Part shown: piece by piece, positions 35,305 through 49,537 of the stretch
How positions within the stretch are numbered: position 1 is the stretch's first letter
Layout of the letters: each line of letters starts with the position of its first letter
Source: Agapanthus africanus
Taxonomy: Eukaryota; Streptophyta; Magnoliopsida; Asparagales; Amaryllidaceae
Assembly: GCA_030015575.1 (NCBI GenBank)
Contig: JASDDO010000006.1
Span: 206,589,632-206,653,631 of the forward strand
Length of the DNA stretch: 64,000 bases
Direction: 5' to 3'
Made by a program: the position numbers and the translations under genes
Notes under the pieces: generated by a model
Databases searched by the model: none
What the model was told of the DNA's origin: nothing
The model's input: the letters and a program-made list of their open reading frames with translations, nothing else

Positions 35305-36845
35305 GTCCGTGTGCGGCGTCTAGGACTTGGGTTAGCAGCATCGGATCGTTCTGTCCAGTAAAATCGATCCCCAATGCCTCCGCCTGCTCAACCACCCTCT
35401 CCTACACCCACATTAACTAGTAAAATATAAGTATATTATTTAAATTTGAACTTTTCAAAACAAAAATTTCAAAAAAGGGTTGAATAAATATTAACACAAA
35501 CGCAATACTCCTGGGTAGCGGTGTCGAGGTATCGAAGCTCGCCCGTGGCGGGATCTGTCGAGTTGCCGTGGACAGTAAGATACGCGGACATCACGCTCGG
35601 TGTACCACCTTGCGCCAGTGTCTGAGCTCTCTGCAATTCCCAAAAAATTTACATATATTATAAAATAACTCTTTTTATTACATTATATCACAGTAGATCT
35701 ATTGTAATTTACCGATGCCTTCATGGCACGAGTAATATTCCTCAAGCCACCAGTATTAGTGGGGCGACCCCTCTTCGCCGACTTCTTATTCTCTTTATTT
35801 TGATCGGCATGTTTCTGCACAACACATTCAGATTTAGTTTTCTAATTAAGAAACACAAAAAAATAAATTATATACTAAAAAATGAATTACATTTAAAATA
35901 CATGCATGTTTGCGCTGAGAGTCGAAATATTGGCACAATAGAGGCCATGTATCTACGTCGACTCACGCAAAGGCCGGAGTATGTAGGAGGGCCGCTCTCT
36001 CTGCCTCGGGGATCGCCATCCATAGGGAATAGCAGTCGATCTTCAGCTCGTTCCTATTGTATCGGACCTTTGATTGCATGTTCTTCATCATGCCATTGTA
36101 CAGAGCGTGAAGATCGAGCACCCTCCAAGGGTGATCAGGGTCGGGTACAGGCTGAAAATCGTAATCCAACTGAAAATACAAAAAAAAACAATGTTAATAA
36201 ATTGCAAGTGTTAATAATAAATATATTGGATCGATCAAATGAAAATAAATATTAATACTCGAGCCTGATCCCAGAAGAGGGCGAATGAGCGTCCGTGCCG
36301 GTCGCCCCACTCAATGTGAAGTGGATACTTCTTCACAAGGCGGCTCTAATCCCCCATATACCGGCCGAAGCTCTGAGCATAATCGTCAGTATAGCGATAA
36401 TCAGGGGTTTAAGATGGGGAATGCTGCCTCCCCTTGCTCTGTCGGGCCTCAGCCCGTGGGACTGATTCGTGCCTCGAATCCCCCTCTCGGGATGGGGATG
36501 CCCTGTGTCTACAAGAAATATCAAGACAATCAATATTAAGACAAAGTGGTATTAAGAAATCAAGGTTTAATGAAAATTGAAGTGTGATATATACCTCCGG
36601 CGACAGAAGCACGAGTCTGGGTGGCAGCTGCACGAGCGGGACGATAGTTCCTCCGGTGAGGAACAGCCGGTGACCCGGATGTGGACGCATATCCAACTAG
36701 AAAATAAACATCGATAAAATTACATGAAGTTCATGTTTATTCTTAAAGGATATGTAAAATGAATAAATATTTTATATTTATGCATACAAACCTGCAGACT
36801 GAGCGGAGGGTATGGAAGTGGCCCCTGCACCAGACATGGACGCAC
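35305..36845 (-). pseudogene. TNPA/PTTA-like transposase gene, central exons (Transposase_24 region)
   Basis: Minus-strand exons in order: end of a mini-exon interrupted by Copia-2 (36840-36792); ASTSGSPAVP... (36696-36595); DDYAQSFGRYMG...KKYPLHIEWGDRHGRS (about 36525-36275), with in-frame TAA and TAG; DYDFQPVPDPDHPWRVLDLH and IDCYSLWMAIPEAERAALL (about 36171-35905), with an in-frame TGA before VDVDTWPLLCQYF; GRPTNTGGLRNITRAMK (about 35860-35715); LAQGGTPSVMSAYLTVHGNS (about 35640-35520); and ALGIDFTGQNDPMLL (about 35400-35305), with an in-frame TAG. These are hallmarks of plant PTTA/TNPA-type CACTA proteins, which bind subterminal repeats. Stops make it a pseudogene. Confidence 0.85.
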
Positions 36846-37531
36846 TGTTGGAGATAGTGCCCTCAGAATCAATTATTGGATCACAGGCACGTGATTGCAA
36901 TGGTTGAGGGAGGACCTATCCCGGTAGGACAGTCTTACTCAAGATGATAGTATGCTATCTGGTTTATCTTTGTCATCGTGTACTGCTTTAGGTGACCTGA
37001 CAGGTCGCTATTACACGTTGATAGAGCCCCTAAGATTCTTGCTTGACTGCCAGTAGTATGAGGGCGATCATATACGTGGGAGCTGGTATTCTATAAGCAT
37101 ATCCTTAAAAGGTCCCTAGTCGTGGGAGTTTCGAGACAGGGCATCGATACTCCAAAGTAGACTAGTGTATACAGTCGAGACCCCGACGGGGGCGGTGGCC
37201 GGTCTCACAAGCCACTGGTGTCAGTTGGATCACCTAAGATATATACAGGTGCTCATTGGGTTATGAGTACACCGGACAGGACTCGCCGGAAACATGCTAG
37301 TTGGTCTGCTACCTTACGTCAGATAGCAGTTCCCTGGTGACATGTGTACAGGTTAGTTCATCGACCTGAGATCGTCATTTGTCTCGTGTGAGTTCCTATT
37401 GTACTTGGATTACTACCCTACCACGCTCAAAGGAGACCTACAAACAGGTTTTAGTTGGGTACAGTCCCGAGCCACATGGAGGCAGTGAGCGGATCTTCAG
37501 GGGTTCGTCTCTCCCGGTATTGGGGGTGAGG
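36846..37531 (+). repeat. Copia-2 5' LTR, left part
   Basis: Starts TGTTGGAG and runs to ...GGGGGTGAGG, where Gypsy(-) is inserted. It continues at 49538. Confidence 0.9.
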
Positions 37532-40500
37532 TGTCACGACCCGAAAGTACGGAACATGACCGGCACTTAGACTACGAACGTATCAAGGAGTACGTATGCT
37601 AAGTAAGCCGAAACTCAGAAATCCAAACCAAGAGAAGTAGTAGAGAATAGGAAGAACCATATCAAATCAACCTGTATGCAACATAATATACAACGCCTAA
37701 AGGCGAGGATCACAATAGAAATGGAACTCAACCAGCAAGAAACTCAAGAAATAAAACATGGTACTCTATGGTCGAAAGAATAACATTACTGGTCTCTATC
37801 TCAAAAAAATACAAGTTTGGTTGATGGAACTTCTAGATACAACTGAAATATAATATACAAGGTATAACGATGGGTAAGATACAATAAACCCACCTACTAG
37901 CAAGTCACCCGAAAAGAAACCGTGCCCGCAAAGCCGTAATGAAATCCGTACGGCAACACCTGCAAGAAACTGGGGCACAACGGGGGTGAGTTGCCAACTC
38001 GTGAGTAGAAAAAGATCTACGAACAGAAAATCGCATGAATAACGCAACCTAGGTCAATGATCATAATATATCCTCAAATATATGAATAACATGCAGCCTA
38101 TAACAATGGCTAGGGTAATATCTAACCCGAGTGTGATCTCATGTGCCCGTGTCAGTGCCTCAGGTAGCAATATATCATATGAATGAGGTATGAATGCATG
38201 AAAACAGAATACATGTAAATGAAGAAACTGTTTTCATAAATTAGTGAGATTTCCTTTGTATTTTTAAAATGAGGTATCATAAATGAAATCAGCATCAACA
38301 GTGTCTAGTATCGACACAAAACATAAATCTCAATGTCTCAAAACCTCAGGCTCCGGCCATCCGGACTGGCCCGTATCATCAAATCTCAGTACCTCAATAT
38401 CTCGAAATCTCAATTTCTCAATCTCAATATCTAGGGCGCCGTCAGTCCAGACCGGCCCCTACCATCCATCTCAAGACCACGACGGTATCCTCCGGATATC
38501 CGACGCGTCGGGTAAAGTCACCGGTAGGTAGTCTCCCCTGCCAGGCTCATCGTCATCACCACGAGCTTCTTGCCCCGGGGTACCTTACCGGGTCCACCAT
38601 GTACCCGAAACGGTTCATCCAACTCCTCGAATCGGGTCTCCAAATCTATCAGCAAACTCATGGTGGACGACTCATACATCATGGGAAAAACCGCGCTTTT
38701 TATTTAAAAAGAGAAAGAAGAAGTTTGTATATGTTTTGCGGTTTTCCCCAAATCCAGAAAATCTCATGGAAATCCAAATCCAAAACCTCAATAGCACGTA
38801 AAAATTGAATATATGCATGAGAATCCATGAATGCGGCATAACAATGAATAACAGTATGCATGAGGTAGCAGGTAATAAGTATAATGTCTAAACTAACATA
38901 TAAGGAAAGTACACTAATATCATGTCTAAACTATTAGCTAACAGGCTATGTCATGCAATAATATTTTCTAAGGTGTACGTGACATGGCAATTACCGATGA
39001 AGATGTGTGTGAGCCGGCAAGTAAGTGTACGTGGTACATACGCATCATCGGTAATGGTGCTGGTGTCCTAACCACAAGATATCAACAGAAGAATATGAAG
39101 CATAATATAAGCATGTGATGCGGAGCAAACAACAATAATGAGCGGGAGCTGAATACTAGACGCAACGATAATTAATCTGTTTTAACCTAATATAAGTCCT
39201 ACAATGGTGCATTTTGAAATAACACGAATCGTGGGGTTTTGAAAATAGGGGCTACGGTGTTTTTAAGAAAAGATACGTTTTTTGAAATATCCGTAGGATC
39301 CCTTAGGCTGTCTTTAAAGATACACACGATTCGTAAGCTTTGAAATAGGTAGGAACCGAATCTAATCTAACAACTAACTAAACTAAAGGGCTACGCTATA
39401 AGCTAGACTACTGGTAAGGAAACCGCCTAACATCTGAGTCGATACATATACATACCTGTATATATATATTAGTCGGTGATCCCACCTCAATAATATCATA
39501 TCCGATACCATATCTATAATCAGACATCCCAAGTCAAGAGTGCGGATCAATCATCAAGATATAGCTCGTACGTAAATCCGTCGTACGGCATCCCCAAATC
39601 TCGGTACGGGTCAATATCATATTCCTCACACTATTCCTCTGGTATCCTCTTTATCCAAGATCATAGTCTAGGGTACTGACCTATGTCTAGTACAATACTA
39701 ATATCCTCAATATACTCATGATCTGACTACTGATCGACAATCTCGTACAAACCAATATCGTCAGCACATATCATCATCAAGGGGTATACATCGCCCGATA
39801 CGGCCTAATATCAATATCCTAGCATATTATGCCTCATATCACGATCACATGTCGACCATTTATTTATAAGACTATTCACCCGTATCGCCGCCGCAAGATC
39901 CACTATAACACCAGGACGTACCTTAAGTACGAATCCTGCCATATCACCGAGATCACAACCACAAACAAATCTCATCGACTCAGCTCAATCCCAAGTATCC
40001 TCCTCAAATCCGTATGTGAACACATAGTCCCATACCCATGTGAACATATAAATATATTCCCATACACGCACATATGAAATAAGGAATGTATGCAAGTATG
40101 TATATGTGTGTATGTGTAAGTGCAGTGCACCCACTACCTAAGGTTTCGTAACCATGCACCAATCCAACACCAATATCCATCTAAAATCATCAATAATAAA
40201 TCCTAACAACATATCATAAATTGTTGGTGTGTATACGCATGCGTATACATCACCACGGACTGCGGGGGTGCTATACGCCATCCACCCGACTTCTCCCCGT
40301 AGATATAAATCTACTCACCTGGTCCTCGCTAGCCGGTACCGACGTCGCCACGCGCTTGCTTGTCGTCTCGAAGTCCACATGGGGGTACCTACATATCATA
40401 ACGCACCATATCGCATTAAAACTAAATTCGAAAACGAAACGGCATACGAAAATCAAATCGGCACGCGTATCACGCATAGGTCCAAACCTATCGCCTACGC

Positions 40501-42107
40501 ATGCAAGAATAGTCAAACCAACCCTCGATGTCGATGTACAAACGTCAAACCATCGAGAAAAATCCAATCACACTCATTTGCACATTCACGAACACTAATT
40601 TTAATATAAACTAGGTTAAAACTCACAAAACCTCAATTTTGCTTAAAAAGTCATTTTTCCGAAAATCTAGCAAGCACAATTCGCCGTTTTTGTACAAAAC
40701 AGGATGTTTTAAATGAATGTAGCGGCCAATATATTAATTAAATATCTTAAATAAGTCGTATAAACAAATTTCCGGAATTTAATCTCATTAAATTCCAAAA
40801 ATCCTAATATTCTAGTTTATAAAATACCCTTTTTAACAATTTCATAGCAAAAATGCACAAACTACAATTTAGGTTGGATTTCCATGAACTAAAGTGTTAA
40901 ACTACACTTAATAAAGTTAATAATATTATAAAAACCCTAACCATATTTTTAATCTCATATTTCGAATTAAATCAAAAAAACTAGTTTGCAACAAAAACCT
41001 TTAATTTGGACATTTTTCAAGTAACAACTTGTAATTAACAACTAGATTAGTTTTCTACAAAACTAAATATATTAATCCACCTCACTAAACCATACACAAT
41101 CAAACACAACTCATTTCCACAACAAACCCTAACTTAGTAATCAAAACCCTTTCTTTAAATTTCAAAACTTGAAATTTAAAACCCTAATTTAACACCTAAT
41201 AGCTAGATTCAAGTAATTTAACAACAAATTAAGCATAAGGTTATGATTATACCTCACAAGCTTGAGATCAAACTTGCAAAAATCTTAGCCTCCAACAATG
41301 ATTTCATGCTCCAAGATCCATGCTTGAATAGCTAAAGAATAATGGATAAAGCTTGGATTTAGAATTAGCTTTGAATTTTTGAGAAAAAGGGTGGATTTTT
41401 GATAGAAATTTTGGGGATTTTGATGGAAAAATGAGATGAAGTATTTGGGGCTGTTTTGGTTCAGGTTTTGGCCAGAAATCTTGGGGGATTGGGTGAGGGA
41501 GGAGAGAGAGTGAGGTGGGGAAAGTTAGTTCAAGTCAAAGTCAACTCAAATTATACCATTTTCTACTCTTTTTTCTTTTCTTTTCTTTCATTTCTTTTCT
41601 TTAAAATCCAAGTGGGGACAAAAGAGGGGGCTGCTGAATTCTTCAAGGGGATAAGTGAATGGGGGTGTGTGGGTGTGGGTACGGGTGTGGGGTGATGAAA
41701 AATGATAAATACAATACCCCAAACATCCATATACGCTAAAATAAAAACCTTTTTTCTTCAATAATTTCTAAACCATTTAGGCAAATAATTTCGTTTCAAA
41801 AACCACTTGATAAATTTTTAATTAATGTTTTATGATTCACAAAATTTTTTTCAACTCATTCCAATTTGTAATTTTCCCTAATTAAATGTATTAGTGACGG
41901 CTTAAAATAATAATAAAATAATATTTTTTTCAGAAAATTTGAAATTTCACCAGCGGCTCAATAAACACCAAATAATAGCAATTACATAGCTAGAATATGT
42001 ATATCTAATTTTTATAATAAGATATTTGTATTTTGACTTTTTACAGAAAACCCGCTCATTTTACCGATTTTCCGAAATTTCACCGAAACGATTTTCAAAA
42101 CGCTACA
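37532..42107 (-). repeat. Gypsy(-) 3' LTR (left copy)
   Basis: Plus strand TGTCACGACCCGAAAG to AAAACGCTACA. It is flanked inside by the purine tract (minus strand TTTAAGGGGGGAAGAT, 42123-42108). It contains a C/T-rich stretch of CTCAATATCT-type repeats (38387-38445) and a GTGTGGGTGTGGG stretch (41665-41692). Confidence 0.92.
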
Positions 42108-44942
42108 ATCTTCCCCCCTTAAAGAAATTCGGTCCCCGAATTTAAATTCAAACTCCCCCAATTACTAAAACATCTAAGAAAAACCATCAAGTCGTCGGGG
42201 CTCCGAAATTGTAAAGACATAAAACAAATCGTAGCGCAGCGCATGCGCTTGAAAAATGAGTATATAACTCAAATCAAAACTCCGTCAAGCATCCCGCGAT
42301 CATCGGAGTCGTGGAGAAGACATCAATGCTAAATCCAAATCAAAACCAATATAATATAACTCGAAACTATAAATGTAAATATCGAATCTATATCTATAAG
42401 TATCTGAAGGAAATGCATGCCAAATCTCTTTAAGTCGCTGTGCAACGCGTATAACATTGCACAGTGGCGGACGTCTACCATAAAAAAATAACTATATACA
42501 TATATACCTTTGTTTGAAATGTACGTTCCGCCGTTTTGGAAACAATTTAGAAGGGTCTCCTTGTTTTAAACATTTCGTGTCATATCAGACACGTAGGTAA
42601 ATACTGAGGCTATAGCTCGCTTTTTGGAAATCCCTTCAATAACTATCAATGCATGCAAAATGTATTCAGGTACTGTCCTCTGACTAGTCCTGCTCAGTAC
42701 GGAAACACATAGCAATATCATAAAAACGTACTGCTCTATAAGAAATCAATCCCAAAATATGCACATGAATACTACGTGCGTCTGGTGCGCACGGAAATCA
42801 AAATCCATGAATGTGCCATACATGCGCACAGAAATAACATCTAAGTGCATCAGGTGTGCACGAAACATCTGTCGTAGGCAACATGTGTGCCTGACAGCAA
42901 AATCAGGTGCATCTGACATGCACGAAAAATCTCGAATTAGTGCATCTGGTGTGCACCAAATCGCATCTCGTAACAGGCGCCCAACAGGCGCTAAAAATCC
43001 AATCTGGTGCATAAAATGCACAAAACAATGTCGAGCATCACCCTCGAAATCGAAATCCAGTGTATCCAAGTGTACAAAATACATGTCACTGCACTGCCAG
43101 CATATATAAACTATACAGAGTGCAGGAACCAAATCGCGTGCGTGCATACGCACAAAATCAACTCAACTGTTTAAAACCGTAAAATCACAAACATGTAAAA
43201 CTAAAGCATGAAAACGATATCAAGTGCAACACTGTGCAAAGATCGTAAATCCTCAATCATCCAAATCAAATCATACAAATAAATCACCCAAAACATCGAA
43301 ATCAATAATGGCGGAACAGTACCGCTCATGCATCCTCTAAGAATCTCGGGCCAATTGTCGCGGTCACTAGTGGGACGTCTCGTCGATGATCATGAACTCT
43401 GGCCTGCTGGTGTGCGTAACATGACCACTCCTGGGTCCAAGTCTTCTCCGTGGATTACCAATCTCACAATCCATCGGCTCATCGGCCCTGTCAAGGCAGC
43501 ATATCACTGGCGTCGGCCTCTGGCTCTCTGAATGCACGTGACACATCTGATCCTGGGTGCATGTATCATCGCAGCAGTATCCTGGAAGGAATCCTGCTCA
43601 CGGTCTCTTCCATGTCTCGTCTCTGCCAACTGTCCAGAAGTCATTGTCCTTTCCTATATCTGCATCTTGCTCTGGAACGACTGCATACTCATCGCGACTC
43701 CTTCTGGAAGGTAAGTCCAAGTACCATGCCTCGGCATGCGCATCGCCTCTCTGATGTCGGCGGAGTGGAACGTCATCTCATCTAGATCTGGTGCGAACCT
43801 CTTATTCCACTTTTCTCTAATGTCGTCTGCTTTGGACTCGTCTCGTCGCGGCTGCATGGACTGAGCTCCAACGGCTATCCTCGTATCTGGAGTCTCCCAA
43901 GAATGCATCTCATCACCTAGCATCCGAATTAAGTCGAGCCATCCAATCGATTCGTCAAAACCTCATAATCCCCCAAGAGCTCAACATCTTGGGTACAGTT
44001 TAATAGTATCGAGTACATACCACAGCATCGGTGGTCCAGCCGTAGAAGGGCAAACCCAAGCCTCACTAATGGCGCCGCAGAACTGCCGCAAACCCTAAGG
44101 TTCAAAGGCTTTCACACGGTCATTAAGTCGAGTTAGGGTTTCATTCTTCTAGAGGGACCATAGAATTGCCTGCATGTCTTTCCGACTATCTTAAACTTGG
44201 AATAATAGGTTTCTGACATTCGATCGTCTCTGTCGACTCCCAACGTCTCCACGTGAAGTCGTCTCTAGCTGGAATCCATCTATCTGATGACCTCGCATCG
44301 GGTTAGGCAAACGATCCACATGTCCTAGTCATTCATCCACGATGACTAGCGACCTTCTATCATCTCTTAGTACAACTCGTTCTGCACTAACTCCAGCATC
44401 TGGGGCAATACCTCGTCGTTCGCAGCAATAACTGGCTCGCTCGTCTGCACGCCGAACAGTGCCTCGATCATCATGAATAAGCAACACACCAACGGTCATC
44501 AAGATCTGGCTGGCCTCTATCATTAGCTCAATCCTCTAATGTCGATCAGTACATCCGAGTAACCTCATAAATGCGATCCGCCAAACGCTCGTGGCGCGGA
44601 AACACAGTCAAAAGACACCTCTCTATAATCGGGTGTCGCCGGAATCATGCCCTGGTCAGTCCTCGTTCGTGCCGAGCTCGTGCTGACCGCAACTCTAGCC
44701 GTAGCTCTCCCTGCCCATAATCGTGGCAGCAAAACCAAACTGGTACCGATGAGGCTAGATCAGGAAGGAATATAATACTGAACAAGGATATGTACATCCT
44801 AAGGCTTCTTAGGTGGAGTGGCGTGTCGTAAATATGCCACGGAACATACTAACGGTACGTCACTCTACTTTAGTCACCTATTCCATCAACCAAGGGTCAT
44901 CCTACGCTCCGAAGGTAAAACCTAACGCTCTGATACCAACTT
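42108..44942 (-). other. Gypsy(-) non-coding interior with dyad array
   Basis: The purine tract lies next to the left LTR. An array of GTGCATCTGGTGTGCAC-type dyads at 42755-43150 is the counterpart of 6000-7080. A block at 43975-44180 is shared with 14180-14400. Minus-strand leader from 44938. No gag or pol motif on either strand; frames of 110-135 codons over the array are repeat by-products. Confidence 0.75.
44921..44938 (-). other. Primer binding site, Gypsy(-)
   Basis: Minus strand TGGTATCAGAGCGTTAGG, four bases from the LTR end GTCGTGACA; initiator tRNA-Met type, with the same spacing as Gypsy(+). Confidence 0.88.
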
Positions 44943-47900
44943 TGTCACGACCCGAAAGTACGGAACATGACCGGCACTTAGACTACGAACGTCTCAAGGA
45001 GTACGTATGCTAAGTAAGCCGAAACCCAGAAATCCAAACCAAGAGAAGTAGTAGAGAATAGGAAGAACCATATCAAATCAACCTGTATGCAACATAATAT
45101 ACAACGCCTAAAGGCGAGGATCACAATAGAAATGGAACTCAACCAGCAAGAAACTCAAGAAATAAAACATGCTTCTCTATGGTCGAAAGAATAACATTAC
45201 TGGTCTCTATCTCAAAAAAATACAAGTTTGGTTGATGGAACTTCTAGATACAACTGAAATATAATATACAAGGTATAACGATGGGTAAGATACAATAAAC
45301 CCACCTACTAGCAAGTCACCCGAAAAGAAACTGTGCCCGCAAAGCCGTAATGAAATCCGTACGGCAACACCTGCAAGAAACTGGGGCACAACGGGGGTGA
45401 ATTGCCAACTCGTGAGTAGAAAAAGATCTACGAACAGAAAATCGCATGAATAACGCAACCTAGGTCAATGATCATAATATATCCTCAAATATATGAATAA
45501 CATGCAGCCTATAACAATGGCTAGGGTAATATCTAACCCGAGTGTGATCTCATATGCCCGTGTCAGTGCCTCAGGTAGCAATATATCATATGAATGAGGT
45601 ATGAATGCATGAAAACAGAATACATGTAAATGAAGAAACTGTTTTCATAAATTAGTGAGATTTCCTTTGTATTTTTAAAATGAGGTATCATAAATGAAAT
45701 CAGCATCAACAGTGTCTAGTATCGACACAAAACATAAATCTCAATGTCTCAAAACCTCAGGCTCCGGCCATCCGGACTGGCCCGTATCATCAAATCTCAA
45801 TACCTCAATATCTCGAAATCTCAATGTCTCAATCTCAATATCTAGGGCGCCGTCAGTCCAGACCGGCCCCTACCATCCATCTCAAGACCACGACGGTATC
45901 CTCCGGATATCCGACGCGTCGGGTAAAATCACCGGTAGGTAGTCTCCCCTGCCAGGCTCATCGTCATCACCACGAGCTTCTTGCCCCGGGGTACCTTACC
46001 GGGTCCACCATGTACCCGAAACGGTTCATCCAACTCCTCGAATCGGGTCTCCAAATCTATCAGCAAACTCATGGTGGACGACTCATACATCATGGGAAAA
46101 ACCGCGCATTTTATTTAAAAAGGTAAAGAAGAAGTTTGTATATGTTTTGCGGTTTTCCCCAAATCCAGAAAATCTCATGGAAATCCAAATCCAAAACCTC
46201 AATAGCACTTAAAAAGTGAATATATGCATGAGAATCCATGAATGCGGCATAACAATGAATAACAGTATGCATGAGGTAGCAGGTAATAACTATAATGTCT
46301 AAACTAATATATAAGGCAAGTACACTAATATCATGTCTAAACTATTAGCTAACAGGCTATGTCAAGCAATAATATTTTCTAAGGTGTACGTGACATGGCA
46401 ATTACCGATGAAGATGTGTGTGAGCCGGCAAGTAAGTGTACGTGGTACATACGCATCATCGGTAATAGTGCTGGTGTCCTAACCATAAGATATCAACAGA
46501 AGAATATGAAGCATAATATAAGCATGTGATGCGGAGCAAACAAAAATAATGAGCGGGAGCTGAATACTAGACGCAACGATAATTAATCTGTTTTAACCTA
46601 ATATAAGTCCTACAATGGTGCCTTTTGAAATAACACGAATCGTGGGGTTTTGAAAATAGGGGCTACGGTGTTTTTAAGAAAAGATACGTTTTTTGAAATA
46701 TCCGTAGGATCCCTTAGGCTGTCTTTAAAGATACGCACGATTCATAAGCTTTGAAATAGGTAGGAACCGAATCTAATCTAACAACTAACGAAACTAAAGG
46801 GCTACGCTATAAGCTAGACTACAGGTAAGGAAACCGCCTAACATCTGAGTCGATACATATACATACATGTATATATATTAGTCGGTGATCCCGCCTCAAT
46901 AATATCATATCCGATACCATATCTATAATCAGACATCCCAAGTCAAGAGTGCGGATCAATCATCAAGATATAGCTCGTACGTAAATCCGTCGTACGGCAT
47001 CCCCAAATCTGGGTACGGGTCAATATCATATTCCTTACACTATTCCTCTTGTATCCTCTTTATCCAAGATCATAGTCTAGGGTACTGACCTATGTCTAGT
47101 ACAATACTAATATCCTCAATATACTCATGATCTGACTACTGATCGACAATCTCGTACAAACCAATATCGTCAGCACATATCATCATCAAGGGGTATACAT
47201 CGCCCGATACGGCCTAATATCAATATCCTAGCATATTATGCCTCATATCACGATCACATGTCGACCATTTATTTATAACACTATTCACCCGTATCGCCGC
47301 CGCAAGATCCGCTATAACACCAGGACGTACCTTAAGTACGAATCCTGCCATATCACCGAGATCACAACCACAAACAAATCTCATCGACTCAGCTCAATCC
47401 CAAGTATCCTCCTCAAATCCGTATGTGAACACATAGTCCCATACCCATGTGAACATATAAATATATTCCCATACACGCACATATGAAATAAGGAATGTAT
47501 GCAGGAATGTATGCAAGTATGTATATGTGTGTATGTGTAAGTGCAGTGCACCCACTACCTAAGGTTTCGTAACCATGCACCAATCCAACACCAATATCCA
47601 TCTAAAATCATCAATAATAAATCCTAACAACATATCATAAATTTTTGGTGTGTATACGCATCCGTATACATCACCACGGACTGCGGGGGTGCTATACGCC
47701 ATCCACCCGACTTCTCCCCGTAGATATAAATCTACTCACCTGGTCCTCGCTAGCCGGTACCGACGTCGCCACGCGCTTGCTTGTCGTCTCGAAGTCCACA
47801 TGGGGGTACCTACATATCATAACGCACCATATCGTATTAAAACTAAATTCGAAATCGAAACGGCATACGAAAATCAAATCGGCACGGGTATCACGCATAG

Positions 47901-49532
47901 GTCCAAACCTATCGCCTACGCATGCAAGAATAGTCAAACCAACCCTCGATGTCGATGTACAAACGTCAAACCATCGAGAAAAATCCAATCACACTCATTT
48001 GCACATTCACGAACACTAATTTTAATATAAACTAGGTTAAAAATCACAAAACCTCAATTTTGCTTAAAAAGTCATTTTTCCGAAAATCTAGCAAGCACAA
48101 TTCGCCGTTTTTGTACAAAACAGGATGTTTTAAATGAATGTAGCGGCCAATATATTTATTAAATATCTTAAATAAGTCGTATAAACAAATTTCCGGAATT
48201 TAATCTCATTAAATCCCAAAAATCCTAATATTCTAGTTTACAAAATACCCTTTTTAACAATTTCATAGCAAAAATGCACAAACTACAATTTAGGTTGGAT
48301 TTCCATGAACTAAAGTGTTAAACTACACTTAATAAAGTTAATAATATTATAAAAACCCTAACCATATTTTTAATCTCATATTTCGAATTAAATCAAAAAA
48401 ACTAGTTTGCAACAAAAACCTTTAATTTGGACATTTTTCAAGTAACAACTTGTAATTAACAACTAGATTAGTTTTCTACAAAACTAAATATATTAATCCA
48501 CCTCACTAAACCATACACAATCAAACACAACTCATTTCCACAACAAACCCTAACTTAGTAATCAAAACCCTTTCTTTAAATTTCAAAACTTGAAATTTAA
48601 AACCCTAATTTAACACCTAATAGCTAGATTCAAGTAATTTAACAACAAATTAAGCATAAGGTTATGATTATACCTCACAAGCTTGAGATCAAACTTGCAA
48701 AAATCTTAGCCTCCAACAATGATTTCATGCTCCAAGATCCATGCTTGAATAGCTAAAGAATAATGGATAAAGCTTGGATTTAGAATTAGCTTTGAATTTT
48801 TGAGAAAAAGGGTGGATTTTTGATAGAAATTTTGGGGATTTTGATGGAAAAATGAGATGAAGTATTTGGGGATGTTTTGGTTCAGGTTTTGGCCAGAAAT
48901 CTTGGGGGATTGGGTGAGGGAGGAGAGAGAGTGAGGTGGGGAAAATTAGTTCAAGTCAAAGTCAACTCAAATTATACCATTTTCTACTCTTTTTTCTTTT
49001 CTTTTCTTTTCTTTCATTTCTTTTCTTTAAAATCCAAGTGGGGACAAAAGAGGGGGCTGCTGAATTCTTCAAGGGGATAAGTGAATGGGGGTGTGTGGGT
49101 GTGGGTACGGGTGTGGGGTGATGAAATATGATAAATACAATACCCTAAACATCCATTTACGCTAAAAAAAAGCATTTTTTCTTCAATAATTTCTAAACCA
49201 TTTTGGCAAATAATTTCGTTTCAAAAACCACATGATAAATTTTTATTTAATGTTTTATGATGCACAAAATTTGTTTCAACTCATTCCAATTTGTAATTTT
49301 CCCTAATTAAATGTATTAGTGACGGCTTAAAATAATAATAAAATAATATTTTTTTCAGAAAATTTGAAATTTCACCAGCGGCTCAATAAACACCAAATAA
49401 TAGCAATTACATAGCTAGAATATGTATATTTAATTTTTATAATAAGATATTTGTATTTTGACTTTTTACAGAAAACCCCCTCATTTTACCGATTTTCCGA
49501 AATTTCACCGAAACGATTTTCAAAACGCTAAA
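44943..49532 (-). repeat. Gypsy(-) 5' LTR (right copy)
   Basis: Ends CGCTAAA on the plus strand where the other LTR ends CGCTACA, so the terminal CA has changed to AA. Splice-like sites on the minus strand: donor GTGAG/GTATAATC (exon end 48674), cassette 47809-47740, acceptor TTTCTTGCAG before 45370. Confidence 0.92.
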
Positions 49533-49537
49533 TGAGG

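Larger units (their letters stand above)
37532..49532 (-). mobile_element. Gypsy(-): young non-coding gypsy-type retrotransposon with 4.6 kb LTRs
   Basis: LTRs 37532-42107 and 44943-49532, interior 42108-44942, TGAGG target duplicates at 37527-37531 and 49533-49537. The LTRs read the same for long stretches; differences seen by eye are about one per hundred bases, plus a 12 bp and a 5 bp repeat-number difference. PBS and purine tract are intact. The interior (2.8 kb, shorter than one LTR) has no coding capacity. It is the youngest layer in the stack. Confidence 0.92.

Noticed and set aside
40221..40609. Paired 125-codon frames kept in both Gypsy(-) LTRs (also 47645-48030) as a conserved gene
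   Set aside because: The LTRs are near-identical because the element is young, so conservation means nothing here, and overlapping frames on both strands are equally open.
41665..41692. GTGTGGGTGTGGG stretch as an interstitial telomere or G-quadruplex array
   Set aside because: It is short, irregular and not of the TTTAGGG type; it is simply part of the Gypsy(-) LTR.
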